Positions 26,806 through 35,710 of a stretch of DNA of 64,000 nucleotides are shown here, one piece after another. The position numbers and the translations under genes are program-made. The first letter of the stretch is position 1, and every line of letters begins with the position of its first letter. The stretch covers positions 908,001 through 972,000 of the forward strand of contig NZ_JABBPK010000001.1 of assembly GCF_012933555.1 (NCBI RefSeq), given 5' to 3'. The notes under the pieces were generated by a model. It was given only the letters and a program-made list of their open reading frames with translations, made no database searches and had not been told where the DNA came from. This stretch comes from Niallia alba. Its GTDB lineage: Bacteria > Bacillota > Bacilli > Bacillales > Cytobacillaceae.

Positions 26806-27987
26806 ATGGTAACAGTCAATAAAGGAAATTCAATATATTTAAGGAATAAATTAGATGAATTAATTGAAAGATTTGGCGATGAAAATATTAACAGGTATAT
26901 AGATTTTTACGAAGGATTTCCTGTTAGCCTACAGAGGTTGTTATCATTCTTTCACTATGAATTTAATCGATTATTGAGATATTTAAATGGTAGACTACAA
27001 AATGGACACTATACGGCTCATGAGAGCAGAGAATTAATTTATCTAATTAATGAAATCAGAACTATACAATCGAATTTAAAAGGTTCAGAGTTAGATTTTG
27101 ATTTGACTCAGGGTTACAAGCAACGAATAATTGAATGTGAAGACTTTTTGCAAGAAAGTAGTGGGAGTCCTATTCCCAAAGACTTTGAGAAAATAAATAT
27201 TACTGAAAATGAACCTATATTTTATATCCGTACAGCTGTCAAAATTCCTAGAAAGGGAGTAATGACATTACATCAAACAAAGGTGATTGGTGAAGGGTCA
27301 TATGCGAGAGTACATAAGTATAAGGATGAATACTATCACCGATTTTTTGTTATTAAGAAAGCGCTAAAAAATCTAAATGCAAAGGAATTAGAGAGGTTTA
27401 AAAGGGAGTTTGAGGAGATGAAAAAATTAAATTCTCCATACATTATTGAAGTTTACAATTTTGATGAAGAAAATAATCAGTATACTATGGAGTATGCTGA
27501 TGAAACACTAGAAGATTTCATTTCAAAAAATAATGCAAAATTAAATGTAAAAGAAAGAATTAACCTAGTGAGACAAATACTTCAAGCATTTATTTATATA
27601 AGTAGTAAAGGTGTCTTGCATAGGGATATTAGTACTAAGAATATTCTAATCAAGAAATATGACGGACTAAACATCATTAAAGTTTCTGATTTTGGTTTGG
27701 TAAAAATACCTGATAGTACGTTGACAAGTAAGAATACTGAATTTAAAGGTTCTTTAAATGACCCTAAATTAGAAGTCATTGGATTTGATAACTACGAAAT
27801 AATACACGAGACATATGCACTAACAAGATTGATTTATTTCGTTATGACTGGTAGAAGAACACTAGGTTCATTTAATAGAAAAGAGTTCGAAGATTTTATT
27901 ATGAAAGGCATTTCCGATAATATTGATGAACGATATAAAGACGTTGAGGACCTCCGTAATAGTTTTGTTAAGATAAATACTTTTTAA
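26806..27987 (+). CDS. Hanks-type Ser/Thr protein kinase with novel N-terminal domain
   Basis: 393 aa. Residues 1-~150 are a helical domain I do not recognise. The kinase domain starts near residue 159: glycine loop GEGSYARVHK, catalytic Lys in FVIKKALK, HRDISTKNIL near 272 and DFGLV near 295, so it should be active. There is no membrane segment or PASTA repeat, so it is not a PrkC-type cell-wall sensor. It is followed 84 nt later by a DUF4062 gene, apparently in one unit, on an accessory segment. The pairing suggests a signalling or defence module. Confidence 0.8.
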   Translation: MVTVNKGNSIYLRNKLDELIERFGDENINRYIDFYEGFPVSLQRLLSFFHYEFNRLLRYLNGRLQNGHYTAHESRELIYLINEIRTIQSNLKGSELDFDLTQGYKQRIIECEDFLQESSGSPIPKDFEKINITENEPIFYIRTAVKIPRKGVMTLHQTKVIGEGSYARVHKYKDEYYHRFFVIKKALKNLNAKELERFKREFEEMKKLNSPYIIEVYNFDEENNQYTMEYADETLEDFISKNNAKLNVKERINLVRQILQAFIYISSKGVLHRDISTKNILIKKYDGLNIIKVSDFGLVKIPDSTLTSKNTEFKGSLNDPKLEVIGFDNYEIIHETYALTRLIYFVMTGRRTLGSFNRKEFEDFIMKGISDNIDERYKDVEDLRNSFVKINTF

Positions 27988-28071
27988 TAGCAGATAGCTG
28001 CCAGGCATTTAGTGATTTTAAATAATTGTAATTTATTGTAATTATATAAGCGATTAGGAAGGAGGAGAAAC

Positions 28072-29085
28072 ATGAATAAAAAATTACAGGTTTTTGTTTC
28101 TTCAACATATTTAGACTTAAAAGAGGAAAGACAAAAAGCAGTTGAAGGGATTTTGAGAGCAGGGCATATTCCTGCAGGAATGGAATTGTTCACTGCTGCT
28201 AGTAAAAGTCAATGGCAGGTTATAGAAGAATGGATTAAAGAGTCTGACATCCTCATGTTAATACTAGGAGGAAAGTATGGTTCTATCGAGCCTGAAAGTG
28301 GTAAAAGTTACACTCAATTGGAATATGAATTTGCTTTAAAACATAAGATACCTGTTTTTGCTATTGTGTTAAGCGACCAATACTTAATTAATAAGAAAGC
28401 TACAAGTATATCACTTGAATTATTTGAGCGTGAAGTTAGCGAACCACAGATAGCAAAATATGAAGGTTTTAAAAAGTCAGTTCTAACTAACTTAGTAAGA
28501 TTTGTTGATAATATAAGTGAAATAGCCACCGAAGTTTCTTATTCGTTACAAGATTTTATTAAAAAAGACAAGACTGAATACAATTTTCGGGGCTGGATTA
28601 GAGGTACAGAGTTTGACCAAAAAGAACCTGTAGTGCAAAGTCCTCAAAACAATAAGCTATTTGAAATGGATGAAAGTTTGTTAAACAAGGTTATTGATAT
28701 TCTGGAGAAAGAGAATTTTATTGATACCATTGAGTACATATCTACTTATTGTTCTTATAAGTCAGAAACTAGGCAGAAGATAGATGATTTTGTTTATACA
28801 TATTCTCAACCATCCAAAAGGTTTTTTAATCAGGAATTACAAAGTCTATTCAGAAAATTATTAAAGTCTCTTGATGAATATACAAACTATTTAGTGGGTA
28901 ATTTTTTTCCAAAGAATGAGAGACAATACTTATATCCTGACTTAAATATTGACTTTACTTGGGTGGATGAAAAGGGAAGAGAATTATACGATAAGCATTT
29001 AAGAAAGTTATCCCAGATCTCAAGAGAAACTATAGACGAGATTAGAAACTTTGTACATGACTCTAGGATTACACTTTATAAATAA
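28072..29085 (+). CDS. DUF4062 domain protein
   Basis: 337 aa, ATG after AGGAGGAG. Residues 1-~110 match DUF4062: LQVFVSSTYLDLKEER, ILRAGHIPAGMELF, SDILMLILGGKYGSIE, SYTQLEYEFAL. This domain has a TIR/nucleoside-deoxyribosyltransferase-like fold and occurs at the N-terminus of many multidomain proteins in defence and signalling contexts. The C-terminal ~190 residues are helical and unassigned. The presence of conserved acidic and Ser positions suggests ligand binding or NAD-type chemistry, unproved. Confidence 0.8.
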   Translation: MNKKLQVFVSSTYLDLKEERQKAVEGILRAGHIPAGMELFTAASKSQWQVIEEWIKESDILMLILGGKYGSIEPESGKSYTQLEYEFALKHKIPVFAIVLSDQYLINKKATSISLELFEREVSEPQIAKYEGFKKSVLTNLVRFVDNISEIATEVSYSLQDFIKKDKTEYNFRGWIRGTEFDQKEPVVQSPQNNKLFEMDESLLNKVIDILEKENFIDTIEYISTYCSYKSETRQKIDDFVYTYSQPSKRFFNQELQSLFRKLLKSLDEYTNYLVGNFFPKNERQYLYPDLNIDFTWVDEKGRELYDKHLRKLSQISRETIDEIRNFVHDSRITLYK

Positions 29086-30095
29086 TAAGAACTAATGCCA
29101 CTCCTGTATGTACTATCAACTCCTCACATGTGGAGTGTGTGGTGTTGATGTCAAGGGTGTTGTAACCCAATAATAAACTCCTGACATTCATAACAAACTT
29201 GTAGCAAAATAAAAACAAAGTTCTGATACTTCTGTGGAAAACGTGTGGATAAAGATGTGAATAAAAAGCAGGATGAAAGAGGGTGGGAACAGGAATCCCA
29301 TCCTTTTTTGCATGAATGAAAAAGCGGGAGAAAGTAGGGTGGAAACCTTACGGTTTCAGGGTTGGATAGAAAGTGTGAGGGGTTCGTAAGAACCCCAAAA
29401 GCATGAAAAAGAGTGAGAAAAAGCAAGAGAAAAAGACAGGAAGAAAAGCAAGAAATACCACGACTTTATTATCAAAAAAATAAAGTCGTGGCAGAAAAAA
29501 GTGAGAAGAAAATTGAGAAAATGATGGTTTCGTGCAATACTTTATTTTAACTCGTAACGTAGGAATGCGGGTTTGAATGGGATTTTTTAGCAGTACATTA
29601 TTATGGTTGTACAGGTGTTGTAACCCCAAAATAAAGTCCTGTACTTTATAAAAAAGTCGCAACATCTTTTATTTCATGTTTAAAATAAAGTTCTGTATCA
29701 AAAATCCCTGAAACCCTTGTCATTACTCGGTTCCTGGCATCCTTATTTCTACTCTACTTCTTTTTAAATCGAAAAAAACGTGAACAAAAAGCGTGAAAAA
29801 AGGGTGGAAAAACGGTCAAAACGAGATCGGAAATGTGTGAAAATGAGGGGAAGATAGCGTGACTTTATTTTAAACGCCAACGGTGGAATGCGGGTTTGCG
29901 TGGGGTAAAGATGTGGTGAGTTTTTTTAAAATGGACAAAAATAATAATTGAAACCCTCGAGAATGCTTGTTTGACGGCATTTTTGAGGGTTATTTATATG
30001 TCTGAAATCGAGATGTGGGCGAAATTTTAGGTGTTACGCCGCCCACATCCTCCAGTATCCCTTTTTGATTTAGTTGTTCGGAAACAGTGACCACA
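29086..30095. other. Repeat-rich non-coding kilobase
   Basis: No gene is supported. Repeats share an ACTTTATT/AATAAAGT core: GGTGTTGTAACCC with TCCTG(T)AC at ~29156 and ~29614; CAAAGTTCTG at ~29217 and AAAGTTCTGT at ~29687; a ~45-bp unit with ACTTTATTTTAA and GGAATGCGGGTTTG at ~29538 and ~29872; and a perfect 13-bp stem CCACGACTTTATT / AATAAAGTCGTGG (29458-29491). Long purine-rich GTGAAAAA stretches lie between. The organisation recalls a replication or partition region, or a decayed element. Confidence 0.6.
29458..29491. repeat. Perfect 13-bp inverted repeat
   Basis: CCACGACTTTATT and AATAAAGTCGTGG separated by 8 nt. No T-run of terminator type on the plus strand. Confidence 0.8.
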
Positions 30096-30385
30096 TCAAT
30101 AACCCTTTATACTCTTTAATTCTGGTTTTAATTCTTCCTCTGGAATAAGTAATGATAAGGTTTTGAATAGTTTGTCATCACCTTTGTTGCTTAACTCTGC
30201 TGCTAATTTATTTACATACCAATTAGGTGCTCCTGTCGCAATTAATCATATCGGCACATGTTTCAACAGATTTTTCAAAGCGATAAATAAATACAACTTC
30301 AATATATCTTTGTCCATCTTTCGAGTGCGGCTTAATGACTTCTAATTTTTGAAATAGGCACGAGATTTACTGGTGTTCCATACAA
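30096..30385 (-). pseudogene. Gene debris, unidentified product
   Basis: On the minus strand, fragments in different frames read as one degraded protein: YGTPVNLVPISK, LEVIKPHSKDGQRYIEVVF, ETCADMIN, then APNWYVNKLAAELSNKGDD and LLIPEEELKPELKSIKGY to a TGA at 30096. At least two frameshifts are needed, near 30250 and near 30350. I cannot name the family. It lies directly downstream of the 74-aa ORF and may have been co-transcribed with it. Confidence 0.45.
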
Positions 30386-30610
30386 TTATAAATTGTTATA
30401 CACAACTTCCAGTAGCTTGATAATATTGTCTTGACGTTGAAACAGTTCGTCCTGACGTTGAAATAGTTTGTCAAGAGTTTTCGTTATACTTTGAATGGCA
30501 TTACCTGTGCCATAAAGTTTATTCTGGAACTCTACAAGCCCTTGCTTTATCTTTTCAATTTTATTGTCAATTACATCGGCGTATGCGAGCCATAGTGTAA
30601 ATTCGTACAT
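30386..30610 (-). CDS. Small coiled-coil protein
   Basis: 74 aa. The second half repeats LFQRQDELFQRQDNIIKLL, a clear heptad coiled coil. The ribosome site is poor (AATCC before TTTT), so expression is doubtful. No family recognised; it may belong with the debris downstream. Confidence 0.4.
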   Translation of the reverse strand: MYEFTLWLAYADVIDNKIEKIKQGLVEFQNKLYGTGNAIQSITKTLDKLFQRQDELFQRQDNIIKLLEVVYNNL

Positions 30611-30821
30611 AAAAGGATTAGATTAGTCATGCCTAGGTCCAGTTTAAAAAATTGGGTATTGCTAGGCCTAGTTTCGTATTGCAAAAAATGTGCTATTGCC
30701 GTTTATTATTTTCAGGATAGTATTTAACAACAAGAGTCAAATTGAACAGTTGTTTTTCAGTCTTTTTTCATATCGAGAAACATATACTCAGTAAGAATGA
30801 CTTTAGAATAGGAGGATATAA

Positions 30822-31034
30822 ATGACAAACAACAACAACCTGTTAAGCTTTTATGATCCATATGTTTATCAGACATTAAAAACCATTGTTGGTAAATTGG
30901 TTACTGTCCAAACCATAAGAGGTAGCGTTCGTGGCTCATTGAAAAATGTATTGCCAGATCACATTGTTGTCGAATCTAACGGAACTCCCTTTTTTATTCG
31001 TACCCAGCAAATTATTTGGGTTTTTCCTGGTTAA
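30822..31034 (+). CDS. YuzF-like protein (DUF2642)
   Basis: 70 aa, ATG after AGGAGG. SFYDPYVYQTLKTIVGKLV, VQTIRGSVRGSLKNVLPDHI and IRTQQIIWVFPG match the small Bacillus YuzF/DUF2642 family, an Sm-like beta barrel of unknown function, often sporulation-associated. It lies 24 nt before the manganese catalase gene, so the two are probably one operon. Confidence 0.8.
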   Translation: MTNNNNLLSFYDPYVYQTLKTIVGKLVTVQTIRGSVRGSLKNVLPDHIVVESNGTPFFIRTQQIIWVFPG

Positions 31035-31058
31035 CAAAAAGAAAGTGGAGGGGAAATA

Positions 31059-31949
31059 ATGTTTAAAAGAATAAATAAATTGGCAATTGAACTTCCTATA
31101 CCCGCACACGGCGATATGAATGCTGCAGCAGCAGTACAAGAACTCTTGGGTGGCAAGTTTGGGGAGATGTCTACCTTAAATAACTATATGTTTCAGTCTT
31201 TTAACTTCAGAAATAAAAAAAAGCTAAAACCATTCTATGAGTTAGTGGCAAGCATTACAGCAGAAGAATTTGGTCATGTAGAACTTGTTTCTAATACGAT
31301 TAATTTGTTATCGGTAGGTAATACTTTTCCAGGGAATCCGGATATCACTCCACTTCAAAATGGAAAGGATGCGAGAAACACCTACCATTTTATTTCTACA
31401 GCTCAAACGGCTATACCAGGTGATTCAATGGGAAGACCTTGGACTGGTGATAATGTTTTTAATAGTGGAAATCTGGTTTTAGATTTAACACATAACTTTT
31501 TTCTAGAGATTGGTGCACGTACACATAAAATGAGAGTTTATGAGATGACTGATAACCCAGTTGCTAGAACCATGATTGGGTATTTACTTGTTCGTGGAGG
31601 AACACATATCCTCGCCTATGCGAAAGCAATCGAAATTGCTACAGGGATAGACTTGACGAAAATGCTTCCAGTTCCAAATCTTGATAACTCAAAATTTGAT
31701 TATGCCAGACCGTTCATAGAAAAAGGCTTAAGCAATGTGCTATACACATGGAGCGAAACAGAATACAGGGATATCGGAATGATTTGGAAAGGAACAAATC
31801 CGGAAAATGGGCAACCGCTTGAAGTGAAAATTGGTACTCCTGAAGGCGGACCAATTCCAAACTTAGAGGAGTTACCTGAAGAATTTGCTCCTGGTATTAC
31901 TAGGGACGATTATGAATTAATCAAAAAACGTCTAATGGAAAATTTATAA
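31059..31949 (+). CDS. Manganese catalase family protein (YdbD/CotJC-like)
   Basis: 296 aa, ATG after GTGGAGGGG. Ferritin-like four-helix di-manganese core with Glu/His ligands in AAAAVQELLGGKFGEMS, ITAEEFGHVELVSNTINLL, FLEIGARTHKMRVYEMT and YLLVRGGTHILAYAKAIE. Disproportionates hydrogen peroxide. The C-terminal segment (GTPEGGPIPNLEELPEEF) is typical of the Bacillus YdbD group. Usually a spore or stress protein. Confidence 0.88.
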   Translation: MFKRINKLAIELPIPAHGDMNAAAAVQELLGGKFGEMSTLNNYMFQSFNFRNKKKLKPFYELVASITAEEFGHVELVSNTINLLSVGNTFPGNPDITPLQNGKDARNTYHFISTAQTAIPGDSMGRPWTGDNVFNSGNLVLDLTHNFFLEIGARTHKMRVYEMTDNPVARTMIGYLLVRGGTHILAYAKAIEIATGIDLTKMLPVPNLDNSKFDYARPFIEKGLSNVLYTWSETEYRDIGMIWKGTNPENGQPLEVKIGTPEGGPIPNLEELPEEFAPGITRDDYELIKKRLMENL

Positions 31950-31979
31950 TGGATTTTTTGTAGGAAAGTAAGCGTCAAA

Positions 31980-32011
31980 CAGTCCCCACCTATTAAAAAA
32001 GATGGGGACTG
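31980..32011. terminator. Hairpin after manganese catalase
   Basis: CAGTCCCCA and TGGGGACTG are perfect arms around CCTATTAAAAAAGA. On the minus strand the loop supplies a T-run. Stops the catalase transcript. Confidence 0.7.
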
Positions 32012-32013
32012 AC

Positions 32014-32256
32014 TTATAATCTATTTATCATGTTGAATAAGACAGCGAATTGAAAGACTATTTGACCAAGGAAGTACCTGAAAACCATTCTTCTAATTGA
32101 GTTAATATCTTCAAAGTCAAAGTATCTTGAGCGCACTCGGTTTACAGCTACATTTCCAACCATTAACATACCTAACTTTCCTTCTCCTTCAGCTTCTGCA
32201 CGAATTAAACGTGCTAATAGTTTAACGTCTTCTTCAGTAGCTTTTATGACTGCGAA
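32014..32256 (-). pseudogene. CwlJ-like spore cortex hydrolase remnant
   Basis: The minus frame reads AVIKATEEDVKLLARLIRAE, AEGEGKLGMLMVGNVAVNR and DINSIRRMVF, the start of a CwlJ/SleB-type hydrolase with the catalytic Glu in RAEAEGEG. After MVF it departs into unrelated residues and stops at 32014, losing over half of the family length (~140 aa). The start codon is also gone: TTC stands where ATG is expected after GGGAGGG. The IS1182-family element begins about 30 nt upstream, cutting off the promoter. Confidence 0.78.
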
Positions 32257-32384
32257 GGTGAATTTCCCTCCCTTTTATAAACATAAAAGAGGCTGGGACA
32301 TAACTAGCTTCAAATAGTGAGAAAGGTGAATTTGAGGAAACTCAAATTCACCTTTCTCTATTTTGGTGTGTAAATTCTTTTTTT

Positions 32385-33953
32385 TTAGTTAATGGCCGTG
32401 AATTTTCTTAAATTCACAGCCATTAACGCGAGGCCCATTTCGTTTTCTACCTTCGATTTTCCTCGTACAGAAAATCGAGTGAAACGCAAATTAGCCTTCA
32501 AGAATCCAAAAACTGGTTCCACATCGATTTTGCGTCTTCGATAAATGGCACTTGTTTTCTCTTCTGAAAGCTTCGCTCTTACATATTCTTTTTGCTGTTC
32601 CCATTTTTCATTTACCATTAATTTTCGATTGTTGCCTTCTTTAGCTTTGGTACACGATGAACGGAATGGGCATCCCGAACAGTCTTCACACTCGTAAATT
32701 TTGAGCTTCCGTTGGAAGCCTGTGTGGTCATTACGGACAGAATAATATTGAAATTCAAGACGTTTTTGATTAGGACATGTATATGTATCGGTTTCTTCAT
32801 CATACGTCCAGTTATCGGGATTAAATATGTTTTGTTTATACTTTTTCTTTTGTTCTTTCAAATACATACTATACGTAATAAGTGCTTCTCGTTTTCTATT
32901 CGAAAGGATATCATGAAAGTTTTGTTCACTACCGTAACCTGCATCTGCAACAATGTGTTTTGGTAACTCAAAATAATGCTGCTCAATCTCATCTAGAAAT
33001 GGAATTAACGTACGTGTATCTGTTGGATTTGTATATATACTATAGGCAAGCGTATATTGACCTTCCGTTGCGATTTGTACATTATATCCAGCTTTTAATT
33101 GTCCGTTTTGCATATAATCATCTTTCATTCGCATAAACGTCGCATCTGAATCTGTCTTAGAATAGCTATTGCGTGTACCAAAGATTTCAAAGTCTCTTTC
33201 GTATTTTTGTTTACGTAGGACAAAATCAATCAACTGCTTGCGTAATTGTTTCGGGTATTTACGTTTATTTCTTAAGGCTTTTCGTTCTAGAACATCTGAT
33301 GATGTTTCAATTTGTTTATCATATTCAGTTACGACATCGTCCACTTTTTGAACTAATTGAGCGAGTTCTTCCAATGATAACTGTTTATCGCTTTCACGTT
33401 GAATTTCAGGTATGATTTCACTCTCTAGTAGCTCATTGTATAGCTGGTTTGACTTTTCAATTAAATTTTGGTGATATTTTTCAATGGTTTTCTTCCAAAC
33501 AAACGTAAATTTATTCGCATTTGCTTCAATTTTTGTACCATCGATAAAAATCGCTTCTTGATCAATAAGCTTTTCTTCAATCAATTGGCAACGGAATTGA
33601 ACGAAACATTGACGAATTAAATCTTTCACTTCTGGTTGAATACGGAATCGGTTGATTGTACGGTAGCTTGGTTCATATCCTTGGGCTAGCCACATCATTC
33701 GGATACTGTCTTTTAATAGGGCTTCAATTTTCCGTCCTGAGAAGATAGATTGTGTATAGGCACATAAGATAATTTTAAGCATCATACGTGGATGATAGGC
33801 AGGACACCCCTCATTTCGTAGAAATGGTTCGAACGCTTCATGAGGGATACTTTCAACTAGATGATGGATATGGAAAGCAATATCATTATTTTGTAATTTT
33901 ACTTCTAAATCTAAAGGCAAAACGAGTTGATTCATGTTATAATCTTTAAACAT
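32385..33953 (-). CDS. IS1182-family transposase
   Basis: 522 aa, apparently intact. An N-terminal DUF772-like domain (CPAYHPRMMLKIILCAYTQ) is followed by the DDE core: first Asp in IFIDGTKIEANANK, second in HIVADAGYGSEQNF, and Glu in KIDVEPVFGFLKANLRF. Cysteine cluster CEDCSGCPFRSSC. The length is usual for the family. A start-proximal MNQLVLPLDLEV motif lies just after MFKDY; the start could be either ATG. Confidence 0.92.
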   Translation of the reverse strand: MFKDYNMNQLVLPLDLEVKLQNNDIAFHIHHLVESIPHEAFEPFLRNEGCPAYHPRMMLKIILCAYTQSIFSGRKIEALLKDSIRMMWLAQGYEPSYRTINRFRIQPEVKDLIRQCFVQFRCQLIEEKLIDQEAIFIDGTKIEANANKFTFVWKKTIEKYHQNLIEKSNQLYNELLESEIIPEIQRESDKQLSLEELAQLVQKVDDVVTEYDKQIETSSDVLERKALRNKRKYPKQLRKQLIDFVLRKQKYERDFEIFGTRNSYSKTDSDATFMRMKDDYMQNGQLKAGYNVQIATEGQYTLAYSIYTNPTDTRTLIPFLDEIEQHYFELPKHIVADAGYGSEQNFHDILSNRKREALITYSMYLKEQKKKYKQNIFNPDNWTYDEETDTYTCPNQKRLEFQYYSVRNDHTGFQRKLKIYECEDCSGCPFRSSCTKAKEGNNRKLMVNEKWEQQKEYVRAKLSEEKTSAIYRRRKIDVEPVFGFLKANLRFTRFSVRGKSKVENEMGLALMAVNLRKFTAIN

Positions 33954-34034
33954 AAGGATCCTTCTTTCTGTATAATTTTGTTGTGGTGACTTAATTTTAT
34001 CAGAAGTGGTCCTTATTTTTTATTTAAAATAATC

Positions 34035-34077
34035 AAAGCCGGTGAAATTTTACTTATCGTAAAATTTCACCGGCTTT
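34035..34077. repeat. 19-bp perfect stem at the right end of the IS
   Basis: AAAGCCGGTGAAATTTTAC, loop TTATC, then its exact complement. Could insulate the transposase from outside transcription. A related hairpin stands alone at 46032-46074. Confidence 0.85.
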
Positions 34078-34121
34078 TTCATTTCAGAGGTGGGTTTTGT
34101 CCCAGCCTCAAATGTAATACA

Positions 34122-34301
34122 TTATTGTATGAGAAAAGATTTCTTAATATCATCGTTTAACTGCTTTAATATAAATTTTTTCTTATGAGAGGGTAAATGT
34201 ACAGTTAAAATAAGTAAATCAACTAAATCTGGTTGTTCATTAGCTATTTCTTGCAAGTAATCTTTGCCGAACTCTTTCATAACAGGTAATAGTTTACTCA
34301 T
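34122..34301 (-). CDS. Small uncharacterised protein downstream of hsp20
   Basis: 59 aa, beginning MSKLLPVMKEFGKDYLQEIA, helical and Lys-rich at its end. It follows the Hsp20 gene with no gap, so it is probably in the same transcript; no clear ribosome site of its own. The stop is 13 nt from the IS end, so the original gene could have been longer. Confidence 0.5.
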   Translation of the reverse strand: MSKLLPVMKEFGKDYLQEIANEQPDLVDLLILTVHLPSHKKKFILKQLNDDIKKSFLIQ

Positions 34302-34742
34302 TTAGTGAAAGTCCACATCAATTTTCTTTTTGTTATCATTTGTTTTCTTTGGCATTCTGACTTCAAGAACACCGTTTTTATAGGTAGCTTTTACTCCTTC
34401 ATTAGATACAGGGCTTGGCAAGGATACAGTCCTATGAAAGCTACCTGTATAGCGTTCTTTTCTATACATATTTTCTTCTTTAATCTCATTTGTTTTATTG
34501 ATGGTACCGTTGATGCTTAACATATTATTTTCAATATCAATATTTACATCTTCCTTTTTCTCAAGACCTGGAATATCACATGAAGCAATTACTTCATTTT
34601 CAGTTTCATGCACATCAACTCTGATATTACCAAAATTATTGTTTTCCATCCCAAGATCTAGAGGGAAGTCAGAGAAAAAACGGTCAAAATTTCTTCTCAT
34701 ATTTGCTAGTTGTCTAAATGGATCATACGGTATTAATGACAT
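34302..34742 (-). CDS. Small heat shock protein, Hsp20/alpha-crystallin family
   Basis: 146 aa from the ATG at 34742 (AAGGAGTGATT upstream). An N-terminal SLIPYDPFRQLANMRR arm leads to the alpha-crystallin domain (IRVDVHETENEVIASCDIPG, LSINGTINK, RYTGSFHRTVSLP) with the typical GVLEVRMPK motif. ATP-independent holdase chaperone. In Bacillaceae this size class is often spore-associated (CotM/YocM type). Confidence 0.88.
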   Translation of the reverse strand: MSLIPYDPFRQLANMRRNFDRFFSDFPLDLGMENNNFGNIRVDVHETENEVIASCDIPGLEKKEDVNIDIENNMLSINGTINKTNEIKEENMYRKERYTGSFHRTVSLPSPVSNEGVKATYKNGVLEVRMPKKTNDNKKKIDVDFH

Positions 34743-34879
34743 ACTAATCACTCCTTGTTTTTTTATCACATATATTTTCTTCTTAGAATTAAAAAATATA
34801 CAAGGAAAGTTATGTATATAAGAAATTTTATATTGTGAAAAATATTAATGGTTAAATTTGGAGTATAAGGGGGATTTAT

Positions 34880-35514
34880 GTGAATTTTTTTAAAAAACAG
34901 GCTAAGCAAATTGATGTTGAAAGTATTAAAAAACAATTATCTAACTCTCCTGATTTAGTTAATAGAACCGTAACAGTCGGAAATAAAACAACAATTGAAT
35001 TGTACTTTTTAAAGATTCTTGTTAACCGTATATCAATAGAAAAAAATATTATTTCTTTCTTAAATAATTCTACATCTGAAGAAATTAATCTAAATTACTT
35101 GTTTGAACATTTACCAATTACCGAAGTTAAAGAACTAGTTGAAACAAATGATATTTCAAAGTATATATTGGATGGTTTCACTTTTATTTATTTCCCTTTT
35201 GAAAAAAAAAGGACTATTCGCTGGTGTTGGTGATCCTGTTGAAAGGTCACTTGGAAAAGCGGAAACTGAATCTCTTGTTTATGGTCCTAAAATATCTTTT
35301 ACGGAATCATTATCCACAAATATTAAAGTATTAAGCATAATATTTCTAATCCTAATTTAGTAAGTGATGAAATAGAACTAGGTGAACGTGTAAAGCAGAA
35401 AGTAAGAATTGTTTATTTAAATGATATTGTTGACCCTGAGCTTGTTACCTCGATTAAGGATAGGCTAAATAATATAGATATAGATCATTTCTCAGTCACA
35501 GTGACGCCTCGAAA
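34880..35514 (+). pseudogene. GerA-family spore germination receptor subunit remnant
   Basis: GTG start after AGGGGGA. Residues VNRTVTVGNKTTIELYFLKI and ILDGFTFIYF open a GerA N-terminal domain. A frameshift at the A9 run (35202-35210) is needed to continue with AGVGDPVERSLGKAETESLV and GPKISFTESLSTNI, a GerA signature. A second frameshift near 35340 leads to NPNLVSDEIELGERVKQKV and DPELVTSIKDRLNNIDIDHF. Similarity then ends: the membrane half is gone. Clearly dead. Confidence 0.85.
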
Positions 35515-35710
35515 AATCTTGTTTCACATAGATGTTACACAGTCCATAACGTCCAACACTTAGAATATTGATTAATAAATAAGTGGCTGTAAAAAAGCCT
35601 ATTTTAGGAACGGTTTTACCCAAACAAAAAACAACAAAAAGTTGAATTTAAAGCATTTTTTGGTTTATCTTTTCTCTGATTTAATAGTTTGGTTACTTTG
35701 TTTGCTTCAT

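Larger units (their letters stand above)
32289..34109. mobile_element. IS1182-family insertion sequence
   Basis: 1821 bp with terminal repeats GAGGCTGGGACA (32289-32300) and TGTCCCAGCCTC (34098-34109). A single transposase gene on the minus strand fills most of it. Subterminal perfect hairpins lie at each end: GAAAGGTGAATTTGAG / CTCAAATTCACCTTTC near 32331 and a 19-bp stem at 34035-34077. No convincing target duplication is visible (AAAA versus AAAT), so flanks may have changed since insertion. Confidence 0.85.

Noticed and set aside
29151..29665. Overlapping minus-strand open frames
   Set aside because: Low-complexity Phe/Leu translations of purine-rich repeats; no start signals.
30163..30345. 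60-codon open frame on the plus strand
   Set aside because: It is antisense to the degraded minus-strand gene, which has the more protein-like content.
32280..34115. Target-site duplication of the IS1182-family element
   Set aside because: Left flank AAAA and right flank AAAT differ; the A-rich context makes a chance match likely.
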